From Diogma glabrata (taxonomy: Eukaryota > Arthropoda > Insecta > Diptera > Cylindrotomidae), in assembly GCA_963693315.1 (NCBI GenBank), contig OY856188.1, forward strand, positions 201,997,602-202,061,601: a DNA stretch of 64,000 nt. The letters are read 5' to 3'. The notes beneath the pieces were generated by a model. The model did not search any database. It was not told the origin of the DNA and worked only from the letters and a program-made list of their open reading frames with translations. Positions within the stretch are counted from its first letter, which is position 1; every line of letters starts with the position of its first letter. The translations under genes were made by a program, and so were the position numbers. Of the stretch, positions 23,430-35,079 are shown in pieces.

Positions 23430-25010
23430 AAAGCATTTTCTTTGCAATTAATTATCATTGTGAGCTATTGGATACTATTGAGGGGAAATATTTTAAAAAT
23501 AAATGCTTCGATTTGTAGTAAGTACAAGCCTGATGAATGAGCAATAAATGAGCAATGTGGCACCAAAATTAGCATTTTTTTGACATTTAATTATGTGTAA
23601 AAGTTAGTTTTTGGTTTTTTTTCTCAATTAAATGCTTTTAAAAAATTGACATTATATTAGCAAAAGTTGCTTAAGTAGCAATTATTCATAAAACATTTTA
23701 ACATATAATAAGCATTAATTGTGCAATCCTCGACACCGCTAATATGAGTATAAATGCTCCGAAAATGCTGCATTTTATCAGTATTTATGCAAGCGTTTTA
23801 TGTTTTTTATTATTTGATTAATAGCTATAAATGCTGTTTTAATTTACTAAAAAGTCCACATTTGATTCGCATTTATTTTGTTTTTAATATTCATTATTTT
23901 ACCACTTGTTCTTATTTAAATACAACGTTTTCAAAAAGAATAAATGATTACATCTGGATTTTTCCACGAAATTATATTTTTTAGCATTTTTTCTGCAACA
24001 AGTAAAACTCAAACATATTTCATGAAAAGTATTTTTGAAAATAACTAATTCTGTGACCATTCAGTTTTTTTCTGATTTTTTATAATTTTTATATTTCAAA
24101 ACTTGTAAAATTGTTTTTCAAGAAATTGTAATTTTATTGCGAAAGAAAATTATCTGATAATATTACCATAGATAATTCGAAAAATTACAAAGCGCCTCAA
24201 AAATTACTCATATTTAATTATTTATAATTTTTATGGCAAATTTAGCGTTTATTTATTTGCAATTTATAATAACTCTCAACATGTTTAATAATATTCGCCG
24301 TCATTAAAAAGTAAAAATTTCATGTTTTTCAGTATATTTTCTTTCATTTGATTCCTAAAAAATTGTAAAACAAATTGTACTGCTACATTTTTGTATTTGT
24401 ATACCGCCATATTTTCCTGTGCATAACACAATAAAAAATGGTCGATAGATTTTATTTATTCGAAAATAGCACTTACGCCAAAAATGCCATATTACTGCCT
24501 AATTAATGCCATTAATAATATGTAAACATTTATTTAGATTTTTTTTAGTATAGTAAACCTTCATTTGTGCTTCATGCAATATTGTGCTATATACTATGTT
24601 TATATGTAATTTATGTAGCATTTATTAAACATTTAAACTGAATTCTATTCTTGATTTGTACCAAAACATTCAATTTACATTTAAACCATTTTTTTGTAAT
24701 AAATGGCGATTAAAAGATCATTTGTTGCTAAATTATTTGATTGAAAGTTAAATTCATTTAATTTTTTAATACGCATTTAATGGGCTTTAAATTGCTACAA
24801 AACTGTCACAAAAATGCATAACAATATATATTATCTTGAAGCATAAATAAAGCATCGATGAAATTTTTAATGCTAAAAACGTGTAGATTAAATGTTTGAA
24901 ATGTAGTTTCTTATATTTGAAGTCTAAAATTAGCATTGAATTACTATAAAATATGAAGTGAAAAGTTAAGCCTCAAAGCATTTTATTTGTATTTTTCTAG
25001 CAGTTATGTT
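23430..25010. promoter_or_regulatory. Left subterminal region with GCATTT/AAATGC motifs
   Basis: By eye I find about a dozen GCATTT or AAATGC hexamers in both orientations (e.g. 23433, 23501, 23572, 23630, 23762, 23869, 23983, 24618, 24773, 24978). In En/Spm the subterminal 12-mers bind the accessory protein TnpA. By analogy these may bind the DUF4806 protein. That binding is inference. Confidence 0.45.
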
Positions 25011-25081
25011 ATTTCATCAGTTCTTTTTTAATCATTAAACGTCAAATTCTTTTAATAAACGAATGTGAGTAGCTCTCCGTA

Positions 25082-26950
25082 ATGTCCTTTAAAATAGTAC
25101 AAACGCAAGAAAAAGGTAATTATTAAATAAAAATTTTATGTATTACATATCTTTTAAATTAATATAAATGATTCGATGTAATTTGTTATATATAGATGGA
25201 AAAACGGCTGCTCTGTGTATAGTACCACATGCGTGGGCTAAAAATAATATTTTATACTGGCCACCAAATCAGCTAAGGCCAGCTAAACTAAAGGACCCAC
25301 ATTCGCAGCCCCTAGTTTCATGGAAGAAAATTCCATGTAATGTAAAAAGAAAAGACATAAAGAATTTTAAAATCGCTCAAATAATTTTAGATGATATGCT
25401 CAACCATTCCGATACGGATGTATCAAAGTTTGAAGATGATGGAAATAACAATGCTGATTACGATGATGATGATACTGATGGTAATGATAATTCCAGAAAA
25501 AAGCATATAGAAAATAATTCGTTTTTAAACAATTTTAACTCATTTATACCGGCCATTGAGATTGAACATAGTAACAGCAATTTTATGTCGAGCATTCCAC
25601 AAGTCTCACCATCATCATCAACAGTAGAGCAAAGCAATACAACATCGATGCCTTCTATAAAAAGAAAAGAGCAGGCAAAAACAAATTTTGCAAACCAAGA
25701 AAAGTTGCCACCATCTTTACCATCGCATTTATCAAATTTGGAATATTCAGAGGTTGACCCCATCAAAGAAAATTTTAAAATTTCTAATAACACGATTGCC
25801 ATGGTTCTTGATGAATCTGGACAATTTACTGTCGAAACGTCCAACGCGTATGTGCTCTTTAATAAAATTGGGGAGCTCGAAGCTAAGGTTGATGTGCTTA
25901 GTAACAGTTTAGCTGCAACTGCAATTTTGAATCAAGAAATTCGAGACACGCTATGTGTGATCAAAACACATCTAGAGTCTCTCGAACATTTTGCATCTCT
26001 AGAAGGCAAAATTGAGGTAGATGAACTACTAAAAACTCTTCCAGCTAAAACACCAGAAGAGTTGGAAACACTGAATTGTCGTTTAGAAAAGGATGCCGGT
26101 TATAAAACAGCAGTGGTGAGTAAAATTTCCAAAAATTATTTTAAAAAATGAAACTGATTCAACATTGTATATGTGAGAATAATTGCATTATTGACATAGC
26201 TGTAGATATATTAGATACATTTACATGGTTTTATATACATTTATCTCATGCTAATTTAATTTGTTCTTTGAATCAAGACTACTCTAACACATGATTATTT
26301 TACAACGTTTTCTTTGATAGTTCAACCATTTGACTGAAATTGGCGGCTCAAAAATTCGATTACCAACAAGTAAAATTTTTTCAGCAATTCTTGATCGACT
26401 TGTTGATCGTGAACTGATGATGAATTATTCGTTCACTGGCAATTATCGAAATACACCGAAAGATAGTTTCCAAGTCTTTGACAACATTATAAATATTGTG
26501 TACCGAGTTTTCAAAAACAACGATCCTTCCTACACAGACAGCCAGAACAGGATGCGGTTTGGGTACGCGACTCGCAACAGTGGGTTAAGGGTAAAACAAG
26601 TAGGATTTCAAAAGAAGTAAGTGAAAAAATATATAAATTATTTAAACATATGTTTGAAATTAACACAAATACAATAAAATCCATAAAACTACAAATAAAA
26701 ATGTTCTTAGTTATATATGTATTTATTTTTAATTAGGAAGGGATTTCTGCCTGTTTCAAAAAAAATCCAATTGGTCTGTGAAGCGAAGGGCGAAGCACAA
26801 CTAGAGAGAAGTACCACTACCCAAGATGTTTTATTAACCCCATCCTTTGAATCACAAGGTGATATTATAAATATAAATAACATCACTCTTATAAATAAAG
26901 ATGCTGGGCTCGATGGGACGAATAATGGGGAAAAAATGTCATCAAAATAG
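25082..26950 (+). CDS. DUF4806-domain protein of the transposon, four exons, intact
   Basis: Proposed exons: 25082-25115, 25196-26115, 26321-26616, 26737-26950 (1464 nt, 487 aa plus stop). Donors are G|GTAATT, GTG|GTGAGT and GAA|GTAAGT. Acceptors are TATATAG, TTTGATAG and TTAATTAG. All phases agree. The N-terminal MSFKIVQTQEK and TAALCIVPHAWAKNNILYWPP segments match the N-terminal block usual in insect DUF4806 proteins. Next come an Asp/Asn-rich acidic stretch (about residues 95-110), a Ser-rich linker, a predicted coiled coil around ELEAKVDVLSNSLAAT (~residues 235-275), and the DUF4806-like region across exons 2-3, from PAKTPEELETL to IGGSKIRLPTSKIFSAIL and FQVFDNIINIVYRVF. The role is unknown. 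As the second gene of a Tnp2-type element it may be the DNA-binding accessory protein. An ATG at 25168 lies in intron 1 and is not preferred. Confidence 0.75.
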
Positions 26951-27168
26951 TATAAAAAAAGTTGTTAAACGAATTTATATACTCAATTATTATATTTTTT
27001 TGTAATTAATTAATGTACATGAATTTGAAAATGAAATATATATATTTTATTCTTTAATCTTAATGTAATATAAATTAATATTATTTTATTATTTTGATTA
27101 ACGTTATAGTCAAGAAGAGCAATAAAAAAGTATTAACATTTGTGTACTGTAAATTGTAATGATTGTCT

Positions 27169-29532
27169 TCAGTTCAGTGTTTGTTTATTGCATAAATTTA
27201 ATGTATGTAATATGGGAAAAAACACCATAAAACGATCGTCTTCCTTGACATAAAGCAGCTTACATTTAATTTCGTCTAGCGCATACAGCTTTGGTGGATT
27301 TATATTGTGGTAGTTGTAATTACATTTATATATATGCATATGCGAAGATTTTATAGGCAACTCGAAGAATTCTCGTTTCCTTCTGAAACTCTCTCCACAT
27401 AAATGTATTTTTCCGCCAAAATAGGTACCGTATTGCATACCTACGATATCGTTATTTATAGTAAGAAACCATTTATTCGTTATTTTGTTAGTTAAAGTTA
27501 AACCCTCGAATAAAATTAGTTTTTCATACATTCCTTCACAATTAGGAATCTTGTGCGTTTCGTTTTTAATTATATTTATTAATTTCGGAAAACATTTTTC
27601 GTCCGTAATTGATATCTGTATTTTATTTTTTTCTGTAATTCGTTTCGCTACTTGAACCAACGGACTTTTTCCATTTCTTAACAATCTTTTTATATGATAA
27701 AGGCAGTTTTCGAATGGGTACGTACTGAATGATGGCAACTCACCTAAATATTCAACATCATCGGCTAGGTGGCATAAGTTATGTATATTACTAACAATTA
27801 AATCGTAACTATATATGTTACCAAATTCTTCAATAAACACATTTAAAAGTTCTCTAACAACTGGAAGCATATATAAATGGGATTTGCATGAACATATTGT
27901 TATTGCGCAAAATAGTTTTAAGAAATGCAAGTAAGTGTCTAACGAAAGATATTTTTTTAATACAACTGGTCCTACATATAATAAAAAACATCTGAATTCC
28001 AACGCTTTCCAATTGTGTATCAATCCCAAGCGTCTTACTGGACGATGCAACTCTAGTGGAAATTTTAATTTTTCTATCCACTCGGAAATTGCTTTTGTTT
28101 CAAGCTCAGACCATTTTTTATCATATCCTAGAGTTCCTTCGATCCATGCTAGTAGAATTCGTTTCATTACACCAAGATCTATTAAGTGTAAGGAATCTGC
28201 TATTGGAAATTGCTTTATCATGTCTATTGGTAGCTTTGTTATTGGTGTTTCAACTTTGTGATGCATTTTATCTGATTTAGCTCGAAAGCTTTCATCTGTT
28301 CTTCTAGGGCAATCAATATAATCAAAGTTCATTCGATGGTTTCTTTTTTCTCCATGAACAGTGCACTTTTGACATCCTGCTTTAGAGTTAAATGAAGCAG
28401 TACCTGCCGCACATCGTATTTGGAAAAGATAAAGACATTTTTTTTAAAATTCTTAATTACTTTACATATGTAATCAAGAGTGATTATAAGTAATTTAAAC
28501 ATACCTTTTATAAATGATCTGGCAGGTGTATCACATATGAAACATTTAATTCCAACTTCTAATTTATGCCCATTGATAAACAAACCACCATTTTCGCATA
28601 TAGTCGATAGTTCGTCGATAAACTTTTTTAAATATAAACTTAAATTGAATGGTTTACCTTCTCCAAAATAAATTCCAACAACAAAAGGCTTTAATGTAGC
28701 TGTTTTCTGTCGAATTTGGCATAAAATAGGCCAAAATTCTTTTTTTGCACTTTTGTAAATCGGTAAACCATCAAAATTAAAAACTAATTGAATTTTTTTT
28801 GATTCAGCAATAGTAAAAAATGCGTCGATGATTCCTTTTTCAAGTCCATAATGCCAGTATTGACCACCATTTCCGATGTCATCGATGTCTATTTTTCTTG
28901 CCGTGTTCATTAAAGTGCGTGCATCTTTTGGCATTTTAAACTTAAGAACTGGATTCAATATTTTCAACAAATCATTAATCGCAGTAAATCTAATTTGATG
29001 TGTTGATGCCCACTCTTGTATTTTATTTGATATGTCAAAATGTATATTTTCCGGTTCATTCAATGTATCAAGAGGTTGATGATTATCTACAGCCTCAACT
29101 TCAAGATTGCGAGGTGTATTAGTTAATTTGATTTCAACATTATTTTGTACATCCTGCTGATTTTGCACGAATTCGTAGATTGTTTGATTAGAATTTTCAG
29201 ACAAATTCCTGTGCTCTAAAAAGAACGAAACATTGTTTTTAATATTTAAAATAATTTCAAAACGGGCAGAGACTCATTTATAAACCTTCGAAATCAGAGT
29301 TTTTCTCTAAATTTTGTGGTGAACTTTGAATATTTTCGGATGTTGTTGAAATTGAAGTGCTAATAATAATTTTCCGTTTCTTCTGATTTAATTTACGAGT
29401 CAAATCTAATCTTTTTCTTAAAAGTATAAGTCTTCTTTCAACTGCTCTACGAACCTGTCGACTTTTGTTTTTATTTATTTTCTTCTTTCGTTCAACCCCT
29501 CCGCCATTGCTTTTTAGTTTTTCTTTGTTCAT
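27169..29532 (-). CDS. Tnp2-like transposase, three exons, intact
   Basis: Exons on the minus strand: 29532-29286, 29215-28505, 28403-27169 (2193 nt, 730 aa plus stop). Splice sites are GAAG|GTTTAT ... TTTTTAG, and AAAAG|GTATGT ... TGCGGCAG. Phases agree and no stop occurs. Exon 1 is highly basic (QVRRAVERR, QKKRK), fitting DNA binding or nuclear import. Exons 2-3 carry the conserved order seen in insect Tnp2-type (PF02992-like) transposases: YWHYGLEKGI, FNFDGLPIYKSA, FWPIL, VVGIYFGEGKP, CFICDTPARSFIKG spanning intron 2, a CQKC zinc-type pair, RRTDESFR, HLIDLGVMKRIL, WKALEFRCFLLYVGPVVL and FENCLYHIKRLLR. The Asp of DGLP and CDTPAR and the Glu of FENC are candidate catalytic residues (inference). 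The enzyme would cut the element ends. Intron 1 is only 70 bp and intron 2 101 bp. The gene ends 218 bp from the stop of the convergent DUF4806 gene. Confidence 0.8.
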
Positions 29533-29699
29533 TATTGTATAAAACTTTATAATTATAAAGAGAATATCTCAGCGCACGTTGGACTGGTTTCTCGTAACAA
29601 AATAAGAGTACTTAAAATATTAATGTAAAATGGTTCAAATAAAACAACACAATTCTTGTCCTAGCGTTTTCTTCACTCTCAAACTTCTTCGACACTTTT

Positions 29700-30222
29700 A
29701 AACATGATATCCTTCCTTGCATTTTTGAACCTGTTAGATGTTTGATTTTGTGCTTGAAAAATGCAAAATAAATTCAACTTAAGTGTTCATATTTTTAAAG
29801 TATATTTTATTATTATATAAGCTGAATTATTGCTTCAAAATTTTCACTACACTAATTTTGGAAATATTTTGTATTTTTTCAGCATTTATTATTTTTACTA
29901 TACTGTATAAAAGTCATTAAAAAGGCGTCTTAAATTCGCATTTTAAACTTGAATCTTGACTTTGAAAGTAAATCACGCATTTGGTATCCAATTTTTGCAT
30001 TTTTTGAGCATTTTAAAAAGCAAATTTAGCTGGAATAAAACTTGTTTTTTAATGTTAAAAACAAGCTTCAAAAGAGTTTTAATTGCGCATTAAGTACTAA
30101 TTTTCATGAATTATCATTGTCACGTGTTCAAATGCGAAAAATACTAAAAGTGTCTTTATAATGCGCATTCAAAGCTCAGTTTCAGTGCTTAAATTCCCCA
30201 AAGCATTTGTGTGTTTGTTGGG
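29700..30222. promoter_or_regulatory. Right subterminal region with GCATTT/AAATGC motifs
   Basis: About nine GCATTT/AAATGC hexamers in 0.5 kb (near 29725, 29760, 29882, 29937, 29974, 29995, 30007, 30132, 30203), denser than in the left end. The transposase start lies just left of it, so this block is also the likely transposase promoter region. Confidence 0.45.
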
Positions 30223-30224
30223 TT

Positions 30225-31860
30225 AAGGTCGAATATTCATCGTTCTGAAATCCTTTATTATCCAGGTCCACGTGCAATGGGGGCACAACTGTATCATCCA
30301 GAATTTTAGCTTCAGCAACTGTGTGTTCTCCATACATAGGCGAAAGTGCATCTGGAACATAATTTAGAGCACCCTTACGATACTCAATTTCAAAATTAAA
30401 ACCTTGGATCTTTAAACTCCAACGCGCAAGTCTTCTAGTTAGATCTTTCTGACCCATGAGCCATTTCAGACTACTTTGGTCAGTAGCCGTGAATCCTTCA
30501 ATATATGTTCTAAAGTTGTTTATACTTAAAATTGCAGCTCAACATTCGAGCTCAGAAACACCGTAATTTCGTTGCGCGGCATTAAATTTTTGACTCATAT
30601 ACGCTATAGATCTCTCAATATTATCATCAGCTACCTAGAATAACACAATTCCTACACCAGTACTGCTGGCATCGCACTGTATGTAAAATTTTCGTTTAAA
30701 ATCTGGATTGATAAGTACCGGTGCAGGAATCAAAAGGTTTTTCAATTGATCGAATGAATTTTGAGCCTTTTACGACCAAACAGTTTTTTGGATTTCTTCA
30801 AGAGCTCTGTGAGTTGAATAGTTTGGGATGCATCTTCGGTACCAACCGGTTACACCAAGAAATCTTCGAATTAGCCTTACAGTATTACAAGTAGGAAAAC
30901 TAGTAATTGCTTTAACCTTATCACTGTTGACACGCAAGAGACCGTTACCTACTATGAAACCTAGATATTATATTTCTCGCAGACAAAAGTGACTCTTCAA
31001 TATTGATGGTAAGTCCAGCACCTTTAAGTCGACTTGCAATTTCAGTCAACAATGCTATATGCTGTTCAAAAGTTACAGAAGTTATCTATAAATTGTCTAG
31101 GTAAACAAAGGCACGGTCATAGAGTTGATGAGGGATTACTTTATGCATCAAACGGCATAGAGTCTGCGGAGCGTTGCATAACTCAAAAGACATTACTGTA
31201 AACTGGTATAACGGACGACCAGGGATGGTAAACTCAGTTTTATCTCTTGATTTTGGTTCCAAAGAAATTTTCCAAAAAGCGTCTTTAAGATCTAAGTTGG
31301 ATATATATATATGTAGTTTCACCAAGTCTGCTAAGTAAACCATCAATAATTGGTAAAGGGTAAGCATCTTCGTAAGTGACCGAATTTAATCATCGTACAT
31401 CTAAACAAAGACGGGTCTTTCCAATTTTCTTCCTTACTAGTGCCATTGGTGGGCTCCATGCGCTAACGCTTTCTTCAATCAAGCCAACTTTCAACAGGCG
31501 GTCGTGTTCAGCATACATTTCTACCTGAACTGCTGGAGAAACTGTGTAATATCGTTGCTTGATAGGTGTTGCGTTATCAACATCGTTAGTATGCTCAACT
31601 AAATGTGTACGTCCTAATCCCAATTGATTGAATGAAGATAAAGATTTCATAACCTCTGATATCTTAAATTGCTCATACGGGCCTAAATCATGTTTCATGT
31701 CATCCGTGGATAGCTCATGTATCGTTTGATTTGATTTCCGTTTAGGAGAACAAGACGTAACATCATTGCTTAACATTGGTTTTAATCCAAATGCATTCCA
31801 GAAGTCGATACCTATATAAACGGTTTGTGTCAAAGAAGGAACGAAATAAAATTTAATGGT
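30225..31860 (-). pseudogene. Ty3/Gypsy protease end, reverse transcriptase and RNase H (5' part of split pol)
   Basis: Minus strand from 31840: the protease end VYIGIDFWNAFGL; a linker; RT entry AEHDRLLKVGLIEESVSAWSPP and KTRLCLDVR (31530-31390). After a frameshift come NLDLKDAFWKISL (31310; first catalytic Asp in LDLKDAF), FTIPGRPLYQF and FVYLDNL at 31090, where YxDD reads YLDN followed by a stop. Further on are RNase H blocks and LARWSLKIQGFNFEIEYRKGALNYVPDALS (30430-30340). It runs to 30225 in frame EYSTL and resumes at 23413 beyond the inserted transposon. The enzyme complex would copy the element RNA into DNA. Multiple stops and a lost catalytic Asp show it is dead. Confidence 0.85.
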
Positions 31861-32312
31861 TCGAATCTAAGTTACCGCTAAGCTGCGCGCGCACATCTTA
31901 TTATATAAGCGCGCAGTGAAAAAAATTATGCGCGCAGGAGAAAAAATATGCAAATAATTTTAATTGTGATCATACATAATGTTAAAATTAACATAATAAC
32001 ATAATTTTGAACATAATCTTAAAATTAAAAATATTAAGAAAACATAACATGAAAACCTAAAATTTAATATTTGTTTCAGGCAAACTTGGAGCCTAAAGAA
32101 TAACGTTATTTATTTAAAAATACTAGTATATAAGTATAAAGTATTTACTAAAATTAACTGTCGATATATAATTTTGTACATACTTTTTTAACGGAGACTA
32201 AATGATACGACATTACTTATGCTAATTCAATGCAAACTCTATTTTCCTTTATTAACATTTATAATGAAATTTAGTAGTTGTAAGATTAAGTGACTCCCCG
32301 GGAAAAAATAGG
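31861..32312. other. AT-rich spacer with a GCGCGCA cluster
   Basis: Nothing coding is recognised. At 31884-31955 the motif GCGCGC/TGCGCGC occurs three times, partly as an inverted pair (CTGCGCGCGC ... GCGCGCAG). That is striking against the AT-rich background. Confidence 0.5.
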
Positions 32313-32487
32313 GAGATCTAAAAAGATCTGATCAGATCTCTTTTGATCAAATTAGATCTAATGAGATCTTTGTTTTGAGTCAAAAAAATGAGTGTTTGAT
32401 CTTTTCAGATCTAAAGAGATCTCTTTAGATCAAGATAGATCTTCAAAGATCAAAGAAAAAAAAATTGCGTTTGATCTTTGAAGATCT
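32313..32487. repeat. GATC/AGATCT-dense block
   Basis: I count 15 GATC sites in about 175 bp, most of them AGATCT or TGATC[AT]. This is far above expectation. Spacing is irregular (6-25 bp), so it is not a simple tandem repeat. It lies immediately upstream of the gag-like frame. Confidence 0.9.
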
Positions 32488-32489
32488 AC

Positions 32490-34144
32490 AAACGCAGAAA
32501 ATCGTCTAGCTGCATTAATAATTGCGCTTAAGGTAGAAGCAGCTGAAACATTACAGACGGTACCAGAAAACGACCGCAGAAGTTATGCAGAGGTGATGAA
32601 TGCATTGGAACGCAAATATGGCAGCGATCATAAAAGGGAGTTATACAGGATCGAGTTAAAAGGTCACTTGCAGCGGAATGGAGAAAGCTTGCAGGACTAT
32701 TCCTCAGCAGTGGAACGCCTTGTTCATTTGGCACACGCGAACACTCCACCTATTTTATGGAGAAGATGAAGATCGAGGCCTTTATTGATGGTATCCGAGA
32801 TCCAGAAACCAGGATCAAAGTAATGACTACACCTAAGGCGACTTTCCATGAAACAGTCGCATACGCAATGCAATATGATGGTAAGAGGAATAGATGGTAC
32901 AGAGGATATGTATGCCATCTGGTGGATGCAGAAAAAGGAATGTAGAGGGGAACATCAGAGGAGAAGTATTGGCACACAGAAGTGGAAGCGACATCAGATG
33001 CTGGGTCTGTGACGAAGAGGGTCACATGGCACGGGAGTGCAGGAAAACTAAAGAAGCAGATAGATCATCGTTTTCTGTGTAGAATATGGGAGTCAAAGAC
33101 AATCAGCACGGAGGGTTCAGGAGCAGCAGTAGGAAAATCTTGTGTTGAATATGTAGAAAATCGGGCCATATCTCACAGGACTGCTGGAACAGAAAGCGTG
33201 ATAGATCTTTGTCTCCTGTTCAACGGAAGTCCGTTAAAGGTGCAACTGTAAAGCAAAGAAGTGAGGAGAATGCAGTCTACATTCCAATTTCAAGAATAGC
33301 AGTAAATGGGGAAAGTTTGGGTATCAAAGGACAAATTGAAGGTAAAAGTTGCTTCATGACACTGGATACAGGTTCAGCTCGAACATTCGTTCGCAAAGGT
33401 TTAATTGACGGTATTTTGGAACCATCAGATGCATTGAAACTCCAAACAGTAACTGGAGAATGCGCTGAAATAGAAGGTAAAAGAATCGCTGAACTAAAAT
33501 TGGGAAATAACTGCTATCAACAAGAGGTGCTAGTGGCAGACATTATGGATGAAGTCATTTTGGGGATGGACTTCATGAAGGCGAAGGGATTAGTCTGCGA
33601 TTTTGGATGTGGAATCCTAAAGATTAATAATGTTGAGATGCCACTACTTGTGAATGAGGCAGAGTCAACAGATATTGACAGCGATGAGAAACTATGCAGT
33701 GCAGAGGAAAATCAAGAACCATCATCCAAACAGATGAGGGCGAGAAACGTCAACCGACGCAAACGTTTGAAGAAATGCCGAAAGTTAAAAAGGAAACAGG
33801 TCCAAGTCCATAACGAAGTGAGCGATGTAAAAGAGGTGGTTCAAACAGCTGCAAACGGGGACGAATCGAAGCTGCAAATGAGAATGGTTCGGAGACATGG
33901 CAATGTGAAACACTCAAAGGGAAAAAATAAGGAGGACTTTAGAGATAATGAGAATCCATACTCATCACGGTGGGCGGACATAGAACAAAGTAATGGCCAA
34001 GGACTTAGAAAGGGACCAGAAGCAATTCTAAACCGCCTGGGAAATAGAAAAGAAAAAATGTTTGGATTCAACAATTGGAGGAGAGATCTAGGCTTAAGAG
34101 GCTTAAAATCAAATCAACAAAATACTACAAAATTAATGAATTGA
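32490..34144 (+). pseudogene. Ty3/Gypsy gag-protease remnant without reverse transcriptase
   Basis: Gag capsid-like region: NRLAALIIALKVEAAETLQ to YGSDHKRELYRIELKG and LQDYSSAVERLVHLAH (32496-32745). A frameshift near 32750 leads to MEKMKIEAFIDGIRDPETR. A further frameshift leads to the first zinc knuckle CWVCDEEGHMARECRK (32999-33046). The second knuckle, C.ICRKSGHISQDC (33142-33183), has a stop in place of its second residue. A long open frame (to 34144) then holds an aspartic protease with LDTGSARTFV (33362) and EVILGMDFM (33550). After the protease the frame runs into basic sequence and stops. RT, RNase H and integrase are absent, so an internal deletion joined protease to the 3' end. Confidence 0.8.
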
Positions 34145-34266
34145 ATATTGTTGTTGTTGTACATATTCTTAGAATTAAGGTCTACATAAAACAAATGATT
34201 TTATGAATCAAATCAACGTAACGTAGAATGGTCGAATATTCTAATATTTTCTCAAGGTTTCTAAAA

Positions 34267-34698
34267 TGTTACCTCGAAATTTCTAGAGATTAAGCAGAAT
34301 GTATATAAGGAAATTACCTCTTGTAGTTTTTGATTAGTTTTATTTTAAACCTGCGATAGTAAAGTTAAAATTATAAGTGATTTTTAAATTAGTTTTTGTG
34401 AATAAAGTTTTAGGTGTTATTGAGAAGAAATGTTTTGTGTATTATTTTAAACGTTGTGAACTGGAAATTTCTACAATAAACCGTTGGAGTTTCTGAAGCT
34501 GTTGAAAGAATATTCTAGCTAGGAATATTGTTTGCTGTATTGTTTTCCTGTTGTTGTGGAACAGTTAAGGTGTTGAATACTTAATAAAACCTGCTGTGTT
34601 TGCTAACTAATCAGTGATCGAACTCGGAAGAGATTGGGAATTGCGGTTATCGAATTGAGAGTAACGCCAATTCGAAGGAGGTTAAGAAAAACGTAACA
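34267..34698 (+). mobile_element. Gypsy-type LTR (3' LTR of the gag-protease remnant)
   Basis: Begins TGTTACC and ends GTAACA, the short inverted termini usual for this class of Gypsy LTR. Within are a TATA-like GTATATAAGG at ~34301, AATAAA-type signals near 34401 and 34583, and a run of T-rich sequence. It follows the gag-protease ORF by ~120 bp. No matching 5' LTR is in front of the gag. No flanking 4-5-bp duplication is visible. Confidence 0.6.
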
Positions 34699-35079
34699 AT
34701 ATTTTGGAAATATTCTATCATAGAAAATTGTTGTAATTGATAAAAAGCATTCCTGTATTGAAATTTTTACATAATAATTGGTTTGAAATTTTATTAGATG
34801 TACTACGCGATTTGACTATCTATACATCCTTAAAATGTTACAAAAGTACTACATACAATATTTTTTTATTTAATTTATGTTATTATTTTTTTATTATGTT
34901 GTGGAAATTTAATATCTATTTCTATTTCTTTATTTTATATTATAATAACGATGTAATAATAATATTGTTTTTCGGCAAACGTTTTTCGTTATAGTTGAAA
35001 TGGTATCTTCGGATATTCAAAGAGTCTAAATAATGAATATTTCATATTTAGTGTGCTAAACATGTCTAACTAATTAATA

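Larger units (their letters stand above)
23416..30222. mobile_element. 6.8-kb Tnp2-type (CACTA/EnSpm-related) transposon, apparently intact
   Basis: Ends CCCAGCAAACACA (23416) and, inverted, CCCAACAAACACA (ending 30222) are flanked by TT on both sides (23414-23415 and 30223-30224). Deleting the element plus one TT rejoins the Gypsy pol in frame across the junction, which fixes the boundaries and the 2-bp duplication. It holds two convergent spliced genes with no stops: a DUF4806 protein (25082-26950, plus) and a Tnp2-like transposase (29532-27169, minus). The ~1.6 kb at the left and ~0.5 kb at the right are noncoding and rich in GCATTT/AAATGC motifs. Two proteins plus subterminal motifs parallels plant En/Spm (TnpA/TnpD), but the CCCA ends are not the canonical CACT, so the exact superfamily is uncertain. 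Confidence 0.82.

Noticed and set aside
25168..25200. ATG at 25168 as start of the DUF4806 gene
   Set aside because: It lies before a good acceptor (TATATAG at 25195), and exon 25082-25115 with a consensus donor supplies the family-typical N-terminus in frame.
27854..28281. Open frames on the opposite strand of the transposase gene
   Set aside because: Shadow frames: the minus-strand reading has clear transposase motifs and spliced continuity.
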